A DNA stretch of 64,000 nucleotides from Komagataeibacter oboediens (GTDB lineage: Bacteria; Pseudomonadota; Alphaproteobacteria; Acetobacterales; Acetobacteraceae), in the NCBI RefSeq assembly GCF_003207815.1, contig NZ_NKTX01000006.1, positions 1 through 64,000 on the forward strand, read 5' to 3'. The position numbers were made by a program, and so were the translations under genes. Shown one piece after another: positions 19,339 to 29,204 of the stretch. Below the pieces are notes generated by a model. That model was not told where the DNA came from, searched no databases, and saw only the letters and a program-made list of their open reading frames with translations. Each line of letters starts with the position of its first letter. The stretch's first letter is position 1.

Positions 19339-20472
19339 TCAGCTTCGCGCCTTCGCATGGGTATGCGTGGCATGGGCGACATGTCCCATTCCCACCAGAT
19401 GCACATGGGCGCGCACCGGTGCGGGGTGGATATGCGCGACCGTGCCATGTCCGCGCCGGATGCGGGCGTAGCCTGCAGGAATCGCGGGAGCTTCAGCCAC
19501 CTCGTCAGGCTGCACGGGGTTCAGCCGCGCGCTGGCAAGGCGTACGTTGTGCGTGCTGCCATGCCGCGCCACCACGGCACCGCCACCCGCACGCGCCAGC
19601 AGCAGCGGACGCATGGCGGGATGGGCGACAGGCGCGACACCTTCCGCCTGGAAGCTGCTGTCGAGCAGTGCGGTCATGGTCGCGTTGCGGCGGCTGTTGG
19701 ATTTCGCCCCCATCACCACGCCGATCAGGCGTACGTTGTCACGCACGGCAGATGTCACGAGGTTATGCCCCGCTTCACCGGTATAGCCGGTCTTCAGCCC
19801 GTCCGCGCCGGGATACGCGCCCAGCATCGGGTCATGGTTGGGCACTTCATGCCCATGGAAATAGAATCCGGGCACCGCGAAATAATGATAGTACTCGCCA
19901 TAATCCACGATCAGGTGCCGCGCCAGCACCGCAAGGTCGCGGGCGGATGTCATCTGTTCCGGATTCGGCAGGCCCGACGCATTACGGAACACGGTGTCAT
20001 ACATGCCAAGGCGACCGGCCTCGCGTGTCATCATCGCGGCGAAGCGGGTTTCATCGCCACCGCCCAGGAATTCACCCAGCGCGCAGGCGGCGTCATTGGC
20101 GGATTTGGTGACCAGCGCCAGCACGGCCTGTTCCACCGTAAGCGTGCTGCCGGGCCGCAGGCCCAGCTTGGACGGTTCCATGGATGCCGCGTGCACCGAT
20201 ACCGGCATCTCCTGATCCAGCGTGACCTGCCCTGTCCGCACGGCCTTGAAAGTCAGGTACAGCGTCATAAGCTTTGTCAGGCTGGCAGGGTAACGCCGCA
20301 GGTCTGGATCCTGCTGTGACAGGACGGCGCCGGTACGGGCGTCAAGCACGATCGTGCTGACCTGACCGACATACTGGGCACGGGCGGCATGCATACCGCC
20401 CAGGCCGACACACAGGCCGATGGTCGCGGTGACCTTCAGGCGGGACAGGCGGGACAGGGGCATACGGCTCAT
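19339..20472 (-). CDS. D-alanyl-D-alanine carboxypeptidase (peptidase S11, PBP5/6 type)
   Basis: It trims the terminal D-Ala of peptidoglycan stem peptides in the periplasm. The 377-residue protein has a signal peptide ending near HAARA (residue 32). The penicillin-binding motifs are S64-LT-K67, S124-A-N126 and K227-T-G229, in the correct order and spacing. After the catalytic domain the last 100 or so residues are not the usual PBP5 membrane-anchor region but a basic, histidine-rich tail (HIHPAPVRAHVHLVGMGHV...). The gene is divergent from clpS. Confidence 0.92.
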   Translation of the reverse strand: MSRMPLSRLSRLKVTATIGLCVGLGGMHAARAQYVGQVSTIVLDARTGAVLSQQDPDLRRYPASLTKLMTLYLTFKAVRTGQVTLDQEMPVSVHAASMEPSKLGLRPGSTLTVEQAVLALVTKSANDAACALGEFLGGGDETRFAAMMTREAGRLGMYDTVFRNASGLPNPEQMTSARDLAVLARHLIVDYGEYYHYFAVPGFYFHGHEVPNHDPMLGAYPGADGLKTGYTGEAGHNLVTSAVRDNVRLIGVVMGAKSNSRRNATMTALLDSSFQAEGVAPVAHPAMRPLLLARAGGGAVVARHGSTHNVRLASARLNPVQPDEVAEAPAIPAGYARIRRGHGTVAHIHPAPVRAHVHLVGMGHVAHATHTHAKARS

Positions 20473-20733
20473 GGAATGGTGAAACCTGCGCGTGCAATGA
20501 CATTCATACAGCTTCCGAGCGCACGGTAGTTATCCGGCACCCCTCCATCCATTCATGGGTTGCTTGGCTGCAACCATTCTAAAAGAAAGGTTTTCTATTC
20601 GTCCAGAGCGTATTTCCATCCCCGTCCCATGCGGGGACCGGATGGCACGGGGCGCGGATTGCAAAAAAAATCCTTGCCACCCTGCTGCGCCACCCCTTTC
20701 AACCGACGGCAAAGTTCCAATATGGTACCTGTC

Positions 20734-21165
20734 ATGTCTGCTATTGCTCGCGCTTCCCTTCCCCGCCCCGTGTCGTCGCCCGAAATGGGCGGCACGTATC
20801 CGCACGGACATGGCGGCAACACGCCGCCACGCCGCAACGGCGGGCAGGATTCCCCCCCCGGCAATGATGACGGCATGATCGACGTGGTCATCCGCACCCG
20901 CCCACAGACCCGCAAACCGGCGATGTACAAAGTGCTGATGCTGAACGACGATTACACACCCATGGAATTCGTGGTGCATGTGCTGGAGCGTTTTTTCCAG
21001 AAAAACCGCGAGGAAGCGACCGACATCATGCTGCATGTTCACAAACGTGGCGTCGGCGTGTGCGGGGTCTTTACGTATGAGGTTGCCGAAACCAAAGTAA
21101 CACAGGTGATGGACTTGGCGCGCCAGAACCAGCACCCGCTGCAATGCACCATCGAAAAGGACTGA
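20734..21165 (+). CDS. clpS: ATP-dependent Clp protease adaptor ClpS
   Basis: ClpS hands N-degron substrates to ClpAP. The core is clear: [25 protein letters not shown] (split here as [11 protein letters not shown] and [14 protein letters not shown]), then [19 protein letters not shown] and the final [11 protein letters not shown]. An N-terminal extension of about 45 residues rich in Gly, Pro and His precedes it. Start choice is uncertain: ATG at 20734 and at 20722 are both in frame and neither has a good ribosome site. The gene is 161 bases upstream of clpA, its partner. Confidence 0.93.
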   Translation: MSAIARASLPRPVSSPEMGGTYPHGHGGNTPPRRNGGQDSPPGNDDGMIDVVIRTRPQTRKPAMYKVLMLNDDYTPMEFVVHVLERFFQKNREEATDIMLHVHKRGVGVCGVFTYEVAETKVTQVMDLARQNQHPLQCTIEKD

Positions 21166-21326
21166 CCCCACGGACAAGCGCATCTTACCGCCCCCACCGC
21201 GATCCGATCGCGTTCCATGGCATTTTGTGCTGGCATTTCCGCCACAACGGGGCAAGGATTGTCCAGACTTACCGGTTATGATCTCCGGGGCCCGGATGGC
21301 CCCTCTTGAAAAAGGAGCGTCTCGGC

Positions 21327-23657
21327 ATGTTGTCACGTAATCTTGAACAGACGCTTCACCGTGCGCTGACACTGGCCGGCGACCGCCGGCACGAATACGC
21401 AACGCTTGAACACCTCCTGCTCGCCCTGATCGATGACCCGGATGCCGTGACGGTATTCCGCGCCTGCGGGGTGGACCTGACCAAGCTGCGCACCGACCTG
21501 ACCGACTTCCTTGACAAGGACCTCGCGGGACTCGCCGCAGACCGTACCGTTGACCCCAAGCCCACCGCCGCCTTCCAGCGCGTGATCCAGCGCGCTGCGA
21601 TCCACGTGCAGTCCACCGGGCGGGACGAGGTGACGGGTGCCAACGTGCTGGTCGCCCTGTTCGCCGAACGCGAAAGCCACGCCGTCTATTTCCTGCAGTT
21701 GCAGGACATGACGCGGCTGGATGCGGTCAACTTCATTTCCCACGGGATTGCCAAGGCGCCTGACCGCTCCACGCGCCGGCCTGTCGCGGGCAGCGCCCCG
21801 GAAGGGAACGAAAACGAGGAACGCGGCAAGACCGGGCAGAAAAGTCAGGATGCACTGTCCACCTACTGCACCAACCTCAACGAGAAGGCGCAGGAGGGCA
21901 AGGTTGACCCGCTGATCGGCCGCGACTCCGAAATCGAGCGCACGATCCAGATCCTGTGCCGCCGCACCAAGAACAACCCGCTGTACGTGGGCGACCCCGG
22001 CGTGGGCAAGACCGCCATTGCCGAAGGGCTGGCCAAGCGCATTGTCGAAGGTGACGTGCCCGAAGTGCTGCTCAACGCCACGATCTATTCGCTGGACATG
22101 GGCGCGCTGCTGGCGGGCACCCGCTACCGTGGCGATTTCGAGGAACGGCTGAAGGCGGTCGTGACCGAACTCGACAACAATCCCGGCTCCATCCTGTTCA
22201 TTGACGAAATCCATACCGTCATTGGGGCGGGGGCGACGTCGGGCGGGGCCATGGATGCGTCCAACCTGCTCAAGCCCGCGCTGGCCGCCGGCACGCTGCG
22301 CTGCATGGGTTCGACCACCTACAAGGAATACCGTCAGCATTTTGAAAAGGACCGCGCACTGGTGCGCCGGTTCCAGAAGATTGATGTTGCGGAGCCGACA
22401 GTCGATGATGCGGTGCAGATCCTGCGCGGCCTGAAGGTCAATTACGAAAAGCATCACAAGGTGCGCTACACCGATGATGCGATCCGTGGCGCGGTGGAAC
22501 TGTCCGCCAAGTACATCCACGACCGCAAGCTGCCGGACAAGGCCATCGACGTCATTGACGAAGTTGGCGCGTCACGCATGCTGGTGCCTGAAAACCGCCG
22601 TCGCAAGACGGTCACGCTGAAGGACGTGGAGGATATCGTCGCCAAGATCGCGCGCATTCCGCCCAAGAGCGTGTCGTCCGATGACAAGGAGACGCTGCGT
22701 TCGCTGGAGCGTGACCTCAAGGGCATGGTCTACGGGCAGGACAAGGCGATCGAGGCCCTGACGGCTGCGATCAAGCTGTCACGCGCCGGCCTGCGTGATC
22801 CGGAAAAGCCTATTGGCAACTATCTGTTCTCCGGCCCCACGGGTGTCGGCAAGACGGAAGTGGCCAAGCAGCTTGCCAGTACGCTGGGGATCGAGCTGAT
22901 CCGCTTCGACATGTCGGAATACATGGAACGGCATTCGATCTCGCGCCTGATCGGCGCGCCGCCGGGCTATGTCGGCTTTGACCAGGGAGGCCTGCTGACC
23001 GACGCCATCGACCAGCACCCGCACGCGGTCCTGCTGCTGGATGAAATCGAGAAGGCGCATCAGGACCTGTATAATGTCCTGCTGCAGGTGATGGACCACG
23101 GAAGGCTAACCGACCACAATGGAAAGACGGTCGATTTCCGCAACGTGGTCCTGATCATGACCACCAATGCGGGCGCTGCCGACCTGAGCAAGGAGGCGAT
23201 CGGCTTCGGCCGCACCAGTCGCGAAGGCGAGGACGAGGATGCGATCAAGCGCCTGTTCACGCCGGAATTCCGTAACCGGCTGGATGCGATCATTCCGTTT
23301 GCCAACCTGTCGCCGCATGTGGTGGACCGGGTGGTGGAGAAGTTCATCTTCCAACTTGAAGCCCAGCTGGCGGACCGCAACGTGATGATCGAAATCTCGT
23401 CCGCTGCGCGCGAATGGCTGGCGGAACGGGGATATGACCGCCTGTATGGCGCCCGCCCACTGGGCCGCGTCATTCAGGAACACATCAAGAAGCCGCTGGC
23501 GGAAGAACTGCTGTTCGGCAGGCTGACCAAAGGGGGCGTGGCCAAGATCACGCTCAAGGACGGGAAGCTGGACTTCGAATACATCTCGCAGGCGGACAAT
23601 TCCTCCGCTGAAGGGGATGAAGGCGACAGCACGCGTGAAGCGGAAGCTGCCGACTGA
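21327..23657 (+). CDS. clpA: ATP-dependent Clp protease ATP-binding subunit ClpA
   Basis: ClpA is the unfoldase ring of the ClpAP protease. The 776-residue protein has the N-domain ([24 protein letters not shown]), a first AAA+ module with Walker [16 protein letters not shown], and a second with [15 protein letters not shown] and Walker [11 protein letters not shown]. It lacks the ClpB middle coiled coil, and it follows clpS, both pointing to ClpA. The start ATG at 21327 has AAGGAG eleven bases upstream; a TTG start at 21306 is unlikely. A terminator follows the stop. Confidence 0.97.
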   Translation: MLSRNLEQTLHRALTLAGDRRHEYATLEHLLLALIDDPDAVTVFRACGVDLTKLRTDLTDFLDKDLAGLAADRTVDPKPTAAFQRVIQRAAIHVQSTGRDEVTGANVLVALFAERESHAVYFLQLQDMTRLDAVNFISHGIAKAPDRSTRRPVAGSAPEGNENEERGKTGQKSQDALSTYCTNLNEKAQEGKVDPLIGRDSEIERTIQILCRRTKNNPLYVGDPGVGKTAIAEGLAKRIVEGDVPEVLLNATIYSLDMGALLAGTRYRGDFEERLKAVVTELDNNPGSILFIDEIHTVIGAGATSGGAMDASNLLKPALAAGTLRCMGSTTYKEYRQHFEKDRALVRRFQKIDVAEPTVDDAVQILRGLKVNYEKHHKVRYTDDAIRGAVELSAKYIHDRKLPDKAIDVIDEVGASRMLVPENRRRKTVTLKDVEDIVAKIARIPPKSVSSDDKETLRSLERDLKGMVYGQDKAIEALTAAIKLSRAGLRDPEKPIGNYLFSGPTGVGKTEVAKQLASTLGIELIRFDMSEYMERHSISRLIGAPPGYVGFDQGGLLTDAIDQHPHAVLLLDEIEKAHQDLYNVLLQVMDHGRLTDHNGKTVDFRNVVLIMTTNAGAADLSKEAIGFGRTSREGEDEDAIKRLFTPEFRNRLDAIIPFANLSPHVVDRVVEKFIFQLEAQLADRNVMIEISSAAREWLAERGYDRLYGARPLGRVIQEHIKKPLAEELLFGRLTKGGVAKITLKDGKLDFEYISQADNSSAEGDEGDSTREAEAAD

Positions 23658-23690
23658 TACAGGCCCCTTGCGGGCATTGACTGAAAATGA

Positions 23691-23719
23691 CAGGGACCAG
23701 AAATGGTCCCTGTTTTTTT
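23691..23719 (+). terminator. Rho-independent terminator of clpA
   Basis: A perfect nine-base stem, CAGGGACCA with TGGTCCCTG, is separated by GAAA and followed by seven T. Confidence 0.95.
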
Positions 23720-23747
23720 GTACCCCTGCCCCCCGGAAAGGAACCGC

Positions 23748-24071
23748 ATGCTGACGGCCGCCATTTATATTCCCGCTGCATTTGCCGAAATTGGCGGGTG
23801 CTTCTGTTTCTGGGCATGGATGCGCCTTGGCCGATCGGCGCTGGTACTGGTGCCGGGCTGCCTATCGCTGATCGTGTTCGCATGGCTGCTGACATTCAGC
23901 CCGGCCGATAATGCGGGCCGGGCCTATGCCATTTATGGTGGGGTCTATATCGTCGCCAGCCTGATCTGGTCATGGCTGATGGAAGGACTGCCGCCCGACC
24001 GCTGGGACATCGGGGGCGCTACGATCTGCCTTGTCGGGGCCGCCATCATCCTGCTGGCCTCGCGTGGCTGA
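23748..24071 (+). CDS. YnfA family (UPF0060) small membrane protein
   Basis: The 107-residue protein has four hydrophobic helices. It shows the family marks [17 protein letters not shown] near the start, [19 protein letters not shown] in the middle and [19 protein letters not shown] at the end. YnfA proteins resemble small multidrug-resistance transporters; some have been reported to export drugs, but the physiological role is unsettled. The start MLTAAIYIP at 23748 has AAAGGA at proper distance. It follows the clpA terminator, so it needs its own promoter. Confidence 0.9.
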   Translation: MLTAAIYIPAAFAEIGGCFCFWAWMRLGRSALVLVPGCLSLIVFAWLLTFSPADNAGRAYAIYGGVYIVASLIWSWLMEGLPPDRWDIGGATICLVGAAIILLASRG

Positions 24072-24096
24072 AGACAGCACCCGCCAAAAATAATAC

Positions 24097-24134
24097 GAAG
24101 TTTCAGGAGACGCCGCCTAAAACAGGCGGCACCC
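24097..24134. repeat. Short intergenic hairpin repeat, copy A
   Basis: GCCGCCT at 24112-24118 and AGGCGGC at 24124-24130 form a hairpin, followed by ACCC. It resembles the second half of the repeat at 35719-35793. It lies between the stops of two convergent genes and could act as a terminator. Confidence 0.45.
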
Positions 24135-24165
24135 GAAATATGCCTGAAGACCCGGAACAGTTCCG

Positions 24166-24735
24166 TTACTGATAACGGGTGCCGTTGACCGTCACATATC
24201 CCTCCACGGGCCAGCTGCGGCCGGTGCCATGATGGGTCCAGTCGATGCCCTGGCTCCGGGCGTTATCATAATAATACCGGCCCAGCACATCAGCCTGATC
24301 CCCCTTGGCCACCCATGGCCATGCGGGGGCCGACATACGGTCCAGATCGGATACGATGCGAATGGACACGCCGTTGCCGACATCAACATAGAAATAACCA
24401 TGCAGCCCGCTGCGGGTCCGTTTGGATGCGGACACGGCGATCACACGGCCACAGACATGCTCGACCCGGTCAGGCTGATCCGCCTGCGAGGCTTCCGCCG
24501 CTTCGACATCCGCAAGAAATTTGCGGTCATCACAGGACTGCGGCACGGGGCTGGCGATGGCCTGGGTCTGCGCCCTGTCCTTCTCGCTGCCAGACTGCTG
24601 GTAGTCTTCCCCGGCCTGCTCGCGTTTGTGATGATGGTGACGACGTGCTTCCGCCGGCGCCAGCAACACCCCCTGCACCGCAAGGACCGCCGCAAGCCCC
24701 ATCACCCCACGTATATGCCAGCGCGTTGCCGCCAT
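24166..24735 (-). CDS. Exported DUF3465-type protein
   Basis: This 189-residue protein has a signal peptide ending at PAEA (near 33), followed at once by a basic, histidine-rich stretch RRHHHHKRE. Residues 90-189 resemble DUF3465: HVCGRVIAVSASKRTRSGLHG, then WVAKGDQADVLGRYYYDN, GIDWTHHGTG and a final GYVTVNGTRYQ, in line with a small OB-like fold described as possible nucleic-acid or ligand binding. The function is not known. The start MAATRWHIR is chosen because GGAG lies just upstream. It is convergent with the YnfA gene. Confidence 0.75.
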   Translation of the reverse strand: MAATRWHIRGVMGLAAVLAVQGVLLAPAEARRHHHHKREQAGEDYQQSGSEKDRAQTQAIASPVPQSCDDRKFLADVEAAEASQADQPDRVEHVCGRVIAVSASKRTRSGLHGYFYVDVGNGVSIRIVSDLDRMSAPAWPWVAKGDQADVLGRYYYDNARSQGIDWTHHGTGRSWPVEGYVTVNGTRYQ

Positions 24736-24790
24736 GACTGTTCTCCATTCACACAAGATCACAATCTTTTGCGGGGTGTGGGCGCGCCCG

Positions 24791-25720
24791 TCAATGAACG
24801 GCGTGATGGGCGTCCTTCGGCGCTTCGGCTTCCAGCTGCCGACGGGCCTTTTCCATTTCCGCCGCCATGGCGGGATCGGATGCCGGCATCTTCAGGTGCA
24901 GCTTCTCCAGCGCGTCGATGATGGCCTCGATCACCACCAGCCGTTCAAACCATTTCTGGTCCGCCGGCACGACAAACCACGGCGCATCCGGGTGGGCGGT
25001 GCGCCGGATCGCCTCTTCATACGCGCTCTGATAATCGTCCCAGTACTGCCGTTCATGAATGTCGGAAGGCGAGAACTTCCAGTTCTTGGCCGGATGATCG
25101 ATCCGGCGCAGGAAGCGCTTGCGCTGCTCCTCTTTCGACAGGTGCAGGAAGAACTTCAGCACGACCGTGCCCTGACGCGCCATATACTGCTCAAAATGGC
25201 TGATATCCTGATAGCGGTCCTGCCAGAATGTGGATTTCTTACGCAGGGGCGCGGGCAGGCATTCATGATCCAGCAGTTCGGGATGCACGCGGGTAACCAG
25301 CACTTCTTCATAATGGCTGCGGTTGAAAATGCCGATGCGCCCGGCCGCAGGCGCTGCCAGATGCTCGCGCCACAGATAGCCATGCGACAGTTCAACCGGA
25401 CCGGGCTGCTTGAACGATGTCACGCTGACGCCCTGCGGGTTGATGCCGGACATGACGTGCTTGATCACGCCATCCTTGCCCCCCGCATCCAGCGCCTGCA
25501 GCACGACCAGAACGGACCATGTGCCATTGGCGTACAGAACGGACTGCAGCTGCGACAGGCGGCCGATGCGTTCCTTCAGCAGCCGCTTTCCGGTCTTCTT
25601 GTCCAGTCCGCAGGCCTCCGCCGCGCGCGTGGGGCAGGCCGCAAGGGAAAAACCATGTCCGTTGCGCACACTGAACTGGCGCGCCAGCCTGTTACTCGTC
25701 TCCTTGGTCTTGCGGGTCAT
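24791..25720 (-). CDS. ppk2: Polyphosphate kinase 2 family protein
   Basis: PPK2 enzymes transfer phosphate between polyphosphate and nucleotides. The 309-residue, single-domain protein has the Walker A-like LQALDAGGKDGVIKHVMSG, then NPQGVSVTSFKQP and LSHGYLWREHL, the IFNRSHYEEVLVTRVHP block and WKFSPSDIHER. The spacing looks like the one-domain enzymes (class I or III; class not settled by eye). The gene starts two bases past the end of the SDR gene, so they are co-transcribed. The C-terminal 40 residues are charged and not conserved. Confidence 0.92.
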   Translation of the reverse strand: MTRKTKETSNRLARQFSVRNGHGFSLAACPTRAAEACGLDKKTGKRLLKERIGRLSQLQSVLYANGTWSVLVVLQALDAGGKDGVIKHVMSGINPQGVSVTSFKQPGPVELSHGYLWREHLAAPAAGRIGIFNRSHYEEVLVTRVHPELLDHECLPAPLRKKSTFWQDRYQDISHFEQYMARQGTVVLKFFLHLSKEEQRKRFLRRIDHPAKNWKFSPSDIHERQYWDDYQSAYEEAIRRTAHPDAPWFVVPADQKWFERLVVIEAIIDALEKLHLKMPASDPAMAAEMEKARRQLEAEAPKDAHHAVH

Positions 25721-25722
25721 GA

Positions 25723-26481
25723 TCAGTCCTTCATGCCCCGTGCCACTGCAAGGCCGCCCGCCGCCTGACAGACGGGCATCATCTCGATCTCATTGATATT
25801 GACGTGCCGCGGCAGCGACAGGACCCAGGCCACCGTCTCGGCAATGTCCGTCGGCAGCAGCGGCTTCGTGCCTTCATACACCGCCTCCGCCTTCGCATTA
25901 TCACGCAGGCGCACCTGGCTGAACTCACTCCCCCCGCACAGGCCGGGTTCAAGATTCGTCACGCGCACATTATGCCCCAGCAGGTCGCAGCGCAGGTTGC
26001 GTGTGAACTGCCTGACAAACGCCTTGGTCGCACCATACACATTGCCCCCGGTATACGGGTAGGTGCCAGCCGTGCTGCCAAGTGTGATGACATGCCCGCG
26101 TTCCCGCGCCACCATGCCGGGCAGCATGACGCGGGTCAGTTCAACCATACCGGTCACATTGGTGGAAATCATGGTCTGCCAGTTGGCGATATCAGCCTCC
26201 TGCGCCTTTTCCATACCCAGCGCCAGACCGGCATTGCTGACCAGAATATCCACGTCGCGCCATTCCTGCGGCAGGCTGCCGGGCAGGGCCGCGATGGCGG
26301 CCGCGTCGTCCATGTCCAGCCTGAAGGGCAACAGGTCCGGCCCCAGTTCTGCCGCCAGCGCATCCAGACGTTCCTGCCGGCGGCCGGTCGCTATGACGCG
26401 GTATCCATCATGCACAAGGCGCTGGGCAATCGCCCTGCCGAATCCGGCGGTCGCACCGGTTACCATTGCGATCTGCTTCAT
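25723..26481 (-). CDS. SDR oxidoreductase, YdfG-like (3-hydroxy acid/serine dehydrogenase type)
   Basis: This 252-residue short-chain dehydrogenase has the cofactor motif TGATAGFGRAIA, NNAG-like SNAGLALG, a serine in LGSTAG, and YGATK as catalytic Tyr-Lys. The features ATGRRQERLDAL (an arginine pair suggesting NADP) and NVYGATKAFVRQFTRNLRCDLLG, split as NVYGATKAFVRQF and TRNLRCDLLG, are close to E. coli YdfG, which oxidises L-allo-threonine and 3-hydroxy acids and reduces malonic semialdehyde. Substrate is inferred. It is immediately upstream of ppk2. Confidence 0.85.
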   Translation of the reverse strand: MKQIAMVTGATAGFGRAIAQRLVHDGYRVIATGRRQERLDALAAELGPDLLPFRLDMDDAAAIAALPGSLPQEWRDVDILVSNAGLALGMEKAQEADIANWQTMISTNVTGMVELTRVMLPGMVARERGHVITLGSTAGTYPYTGGNVYGATKAFVRQFTRNLRCDLLGHNVRVTNLEPGLCGGSEFSQVRLRDNAKAEAVYEGTKPLLPTDIAETVAWVLSLPRHVNINEIEMMPVCQAAGGLAVARGMKD

Positions 26482-26610
26482 GGTCTGTCTCCTTCCTGCA
26501 TGTTACGGCAGCCTTGCATATCGGGCGGCGTCCGTCATTGAGAACAATCAGCCTGCGGGTAACGTCTGAAATAGTTGCAAAGGAAGGCAAATCCGGTTCT
26601 ATGGTTGTGT

Positions 26611-27195
26611 ATGGCTTCCTTCACGACAACTCCGGGCTGCAGCCTGACCGGCCACCTGCTGGTGGCTACCCCTGCCCTGACGGATCCCGCCTTTGCGCGC
26701 AGTGTCGTCTATCTGTGCGCCCATTCCCCCGAGGATGGGGCCATGGGCCTTGTTGTCAACCGGCGCCTGTCCCAGCCCGTCCTTGATGATGTGCTCGAAC
26801 AGCTTGGCATTGCCCCCGTGCCGCCACGTCGCCGCATCAACCTGTGCGCAGGCGGGCCGATGGATAACGGGCGCGGATTCGTGCTGCATACATCGGACTG
26901 GAGCGGCGACGGCAGCCTGCCGGTGGACCGCGCCACCACCCTGACCGCCAGCCTGGACGTGCTGCGTGACATTGCCGATGGCAATGGTCCGGCCCATGCA
27001 TTGCTGGCCATGGGCCATGCCAGTTGGGAAGCAGGGCGGCTGGAAGAAGAGATGCTGCGCCATGATGCGTGGATCGCGGCACCGGCCACCGAAAACATCG
27101 TATTCGGGCCGGACCACAACGCCAAATGGCGGCAGGCGCTGGCCAGCGTGCATATCGATCCGGCATGGTACAGCACCGCCCCCGGTCACGCCTGA
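26611..27195 (+). CDS. YqgE/AlgH family protein
   Basis: The 194-residue protein carries the family signature throughout: SLTGHLLVATPALTDPAFARSV, HSPEDGAMGLVVNR, then GGPMDNGRGFVLH and HALLAMGHASWEAGRLEEE, with NIVFGPDHNAKWRQAL near the end. AlgH in Pseudomonas affects alginate and other gene expression, but the biochemical role is unknown. I start at MASFTTTPG; an upstream TTG at 26575 would add 12 residues and sits nearer an AAGGAAGG stretch. It is transcribed alone, divergent from the SDR gene. Confidence 0.9.
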   Translation: MASFTTTPGCSLTGHLLVATPALTDPAFARSVVYLCAHSPEDGAMGLVVNRRLSQPVLDDVLEQLGIAPVPPRRRINLCAGGPMDNGRGFVLHTSDWSGDGSLPVDRATTLTASLDVLRDIADGNGPAHALLAMGHASWEAGRLEEEMLRHDAWIAAPATENIVFGPDHNAKWRQALASVHIDPAWYSTAPGHA

Positions 27196-27211
27196 CCAAG
27201 GGCAGCCGTCC

Positions 27212-28087
27212 CTACCAGCGCAGGGACGGCACGCAGGCGACCGGCGCAAGCCCGGCGGCGGAGGCTTCTTCCACCGCAAGGTCGTAATCCGGGTTGCGCC
27301 CCTGTTCCCAGTTCCCGCCAAGCATTTCCTGGTGGATACCACCCAGCACCCAGCAGCCATCAATACCTGCGGTAGCCGCCCCGCGCATGTCGGTCGCCAG
27401 CGCATCGCCCAGCGCCAGAACCCGGTCGCGCGGCACATCCAGCAATGACAGCGCCAGCCCGTATACCTCCGTATAGGGCTTGCCGATCCAGCGCACGTCG
27501 CGGCCATGTTCCGCATACCAGCTGGCCATGGCCCCCGCGCAGATCAGACGCTGCGTGCCACGGATCACCTGCTGGTCAGGATTGGCGCAGATCATGGGCA
27601 GGCCATGGGCGGCACAGCGTTCAAGCAGCGGCAGGTAGGGGGCGATGTCTTCTTCCCCCAGTTCGGCATCCGGTCCGGTATTCAGCACGAAATCGGCATT
27701 GGCCGGATCGGTGACCACATCAAGGTCCAGCCCGGCATAGACATCAACGTCCTTTTCCGGGCCCAGATGGATCATGCGCCGCCCCAGTGCGGCGAACCAC
27801 GGGTCATCCCGGCTGGCCAGCATGCGGTGTGTGCATTCGCCACTGGTCATGATGGCATCATACAGGTCGGCGCTGATGCCCATGCGACGCAGGTTTGGCT
27901 CCACCGTTGCAGTCCGGCGCGGCGCATTGGACAGCAGCACGACACGCCTGCCTGCCTCGCGCAGGCGCTGCAGACATTCCAGAACACCGGGATAGGGCTG
28001 CACGCCATTGTGCACCACACCCCACAGGTCAAGGATGTATCCGTCATAATCGCCGTTCAGCGTGGACAGCCCGTCATGCCATTTCAT
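27212..28087 (-). CDS. HAD-superfamily (IIA) hydrolase, TIGR01459 type
   Basis: The 291-residue protein is a predicted phosphatase of the HAD IIA group. Motif I is ILDLWGVVHNG, with the nucleophilic aspartate. Motif II is LLSNAPR, and the C-terminal motif is GDALATDMRGAATAGID after the lysine in WIGKPYTEVY. The DxWG form of motif I is typical of this subfamily, whose substrate is unknown. Its ATG overlaps the pyrD stop by four bases, so it is co-translated with pyrD; a nucleotide-related substrate is possible but unproven. Confidence 0.9.
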   Translation of the reverse strand: MKWHDGLSTLNGDYDGYILDLWGVVHNGVQPYPGVLECLQRLREAGRRVVLLSNAPRRTATVEPNLRRMGISADLYDAIMTSGECTHRMLASRDDPWFAALGRRMIHLGPEKDVDVYAGLDLDVVTDPANADFVLNTGPDAELGEEDIAPYLPLLERCAAHGLPMICANPDQQVIRGTQRLICAGAMASWYAEHGRDVRWIGKPYTEVYGLALSLLDVPRDRVLALGDALATDMRGAATAGIDGCWVLGGIHQEMLGGNWEQGRNPDYDLAVEEASAAGLAPVACVPSLRW

Positions 28088-29160
28088 TTGAGCGCGCTAC
28101 CCTTTGCGTCCGCCAGTGTCTCGAAGCCATGCGCACGCAATGCACGCAGGGTTTCGGCCTTCAGCCGCGCGATGATGCCCGGCCCTTCGTAAACATAGGA
28201 TGTGTAGATCTGCACAAGGTCGGCACCCGCACGCACCCGGTCCACGATGTCCGCACCGGTCTCTATCCCGCCACAGGCCACCAGTGCGACGCGGCCAGCC
28301 GCCACGGTCGCCACGCGGGTCAGCATATCCTGCGCCAGCGCGCGCAGCGGGCGACCGGACAGGCCACCGGCTTCGCCCGCATCCGGGCTGCGCAGTCCCG
28401 CCGGGCGTGAAAGGGTGGTGTTGGACACGATCAGCCCCTGCGCGCCACCGGCAATCGCGGCTTCGACCACCGCGCTCACGTCATCATGCGCGATATCGGG
28501 CGAGATCTTGACCAGCAGCGGCGGCCGTTCGGGGTGGGCGGCGCTGATGGCATCCAGAATGCCCTTCAGGCGCGTTGCTTCCTGCAGGTCGCGCAGGCCC
28601 GGCGTATTGGGCGATGACAGGTTGATGACGATATAGTCGGCATAATGCTTCACGCGCCCGACCAGCATGGGGTAATCGCGCTCGGGGTCCGCACCGGTCT
28701 TGTTGATGCCAAGGTTCGCACCCACCGGCACCTGCGCACCGGGCGTACGGCGCGGCGACGACACGCGGTGCAGCCGCGCCATGCGCACGGCAAAACGGTC
28801 GATGCCCTGATTGTTGAACCCCATACGGTTGATGATGGCGCGGTCTTCCGTCAGCCGGAACAGGCGTGGCTGCGGGTTGCCGGGCTGCGGGCGGGGGGTT
28901 ACGGTCCCGGCTTCGACAAAGCCGAAGCCCGAACGTGCCAGCGGACGCACGACCAGCGCATTCTTATCAAACCCGGCCGCCATGCCGATGGGGTTGGGAA
29001 AACGCAGGCCCATGGCCCGTACCGACAACGCCGGGTCATCATTGCCCGGGCAGGATACCCCGCCCAGACCAAGCTGCAGGGCATCAAGGGCGATACGATG
29101 GGCGGCCTCGGGTTCCAGACACCGCATGAGCGGCAGGATCATACGCGACATAATATTCAT
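28084..29160 (-). CDS. pyrD: Dihydroorotate dehydrogenase (quinone), class 2
   Basis: PyrD oxidises dihydroorotate to orotate and passes electrons to membrane quinone in UMP synthesis. The 358-residue length, the N-terminal membrane-associating helix (LMRCLEPEAAHRIALDAL), FPNPIGMAAGFDKNA, INLSSPNTPGLRDLQ (catalytic serine) and the FMN phosphate site LVACGGIETGAD all indicate class 2. It is upstream of the HAD phosphatase gene and overlaps it. Confidence 0.96.
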   Translation of the reverse strand: MNIMSRMILPLMRCLEPEAAHRIALDALQLGLGGVSCPGNDDPALSVRAMGLRFPNPIGMAAGFDKNALVVRPLARSGFGFVEAGTVTPRPQPGNPQPRLFRLTEDRAIINRMGFNNQGIDRFAVRMARLHRVSSPRRTPGAQVPVGANLGINKTGADPERDYPMLVGRVKHYADYIVINLSSPNTPGLRDLQEATRLKGILDAISAAHPERPPLLVKISPDIAHDDVSAVVEAAIAGGAQGLIVSNTTLSRPAGLRSPDAGEAGGLSGRPLRALAQDMLTRVATVAAGRVALVACGGIETGADIVDRVRAGADLVQIYTSYVYEGPGIIARLKAETLRALRAHGFETLADAKGSALK

Positions 29161-29204
29161 GGCAGAAAGTGTTGCCGCAATTCAGCGCCGGGGGAAAGGG
29201 GCAA

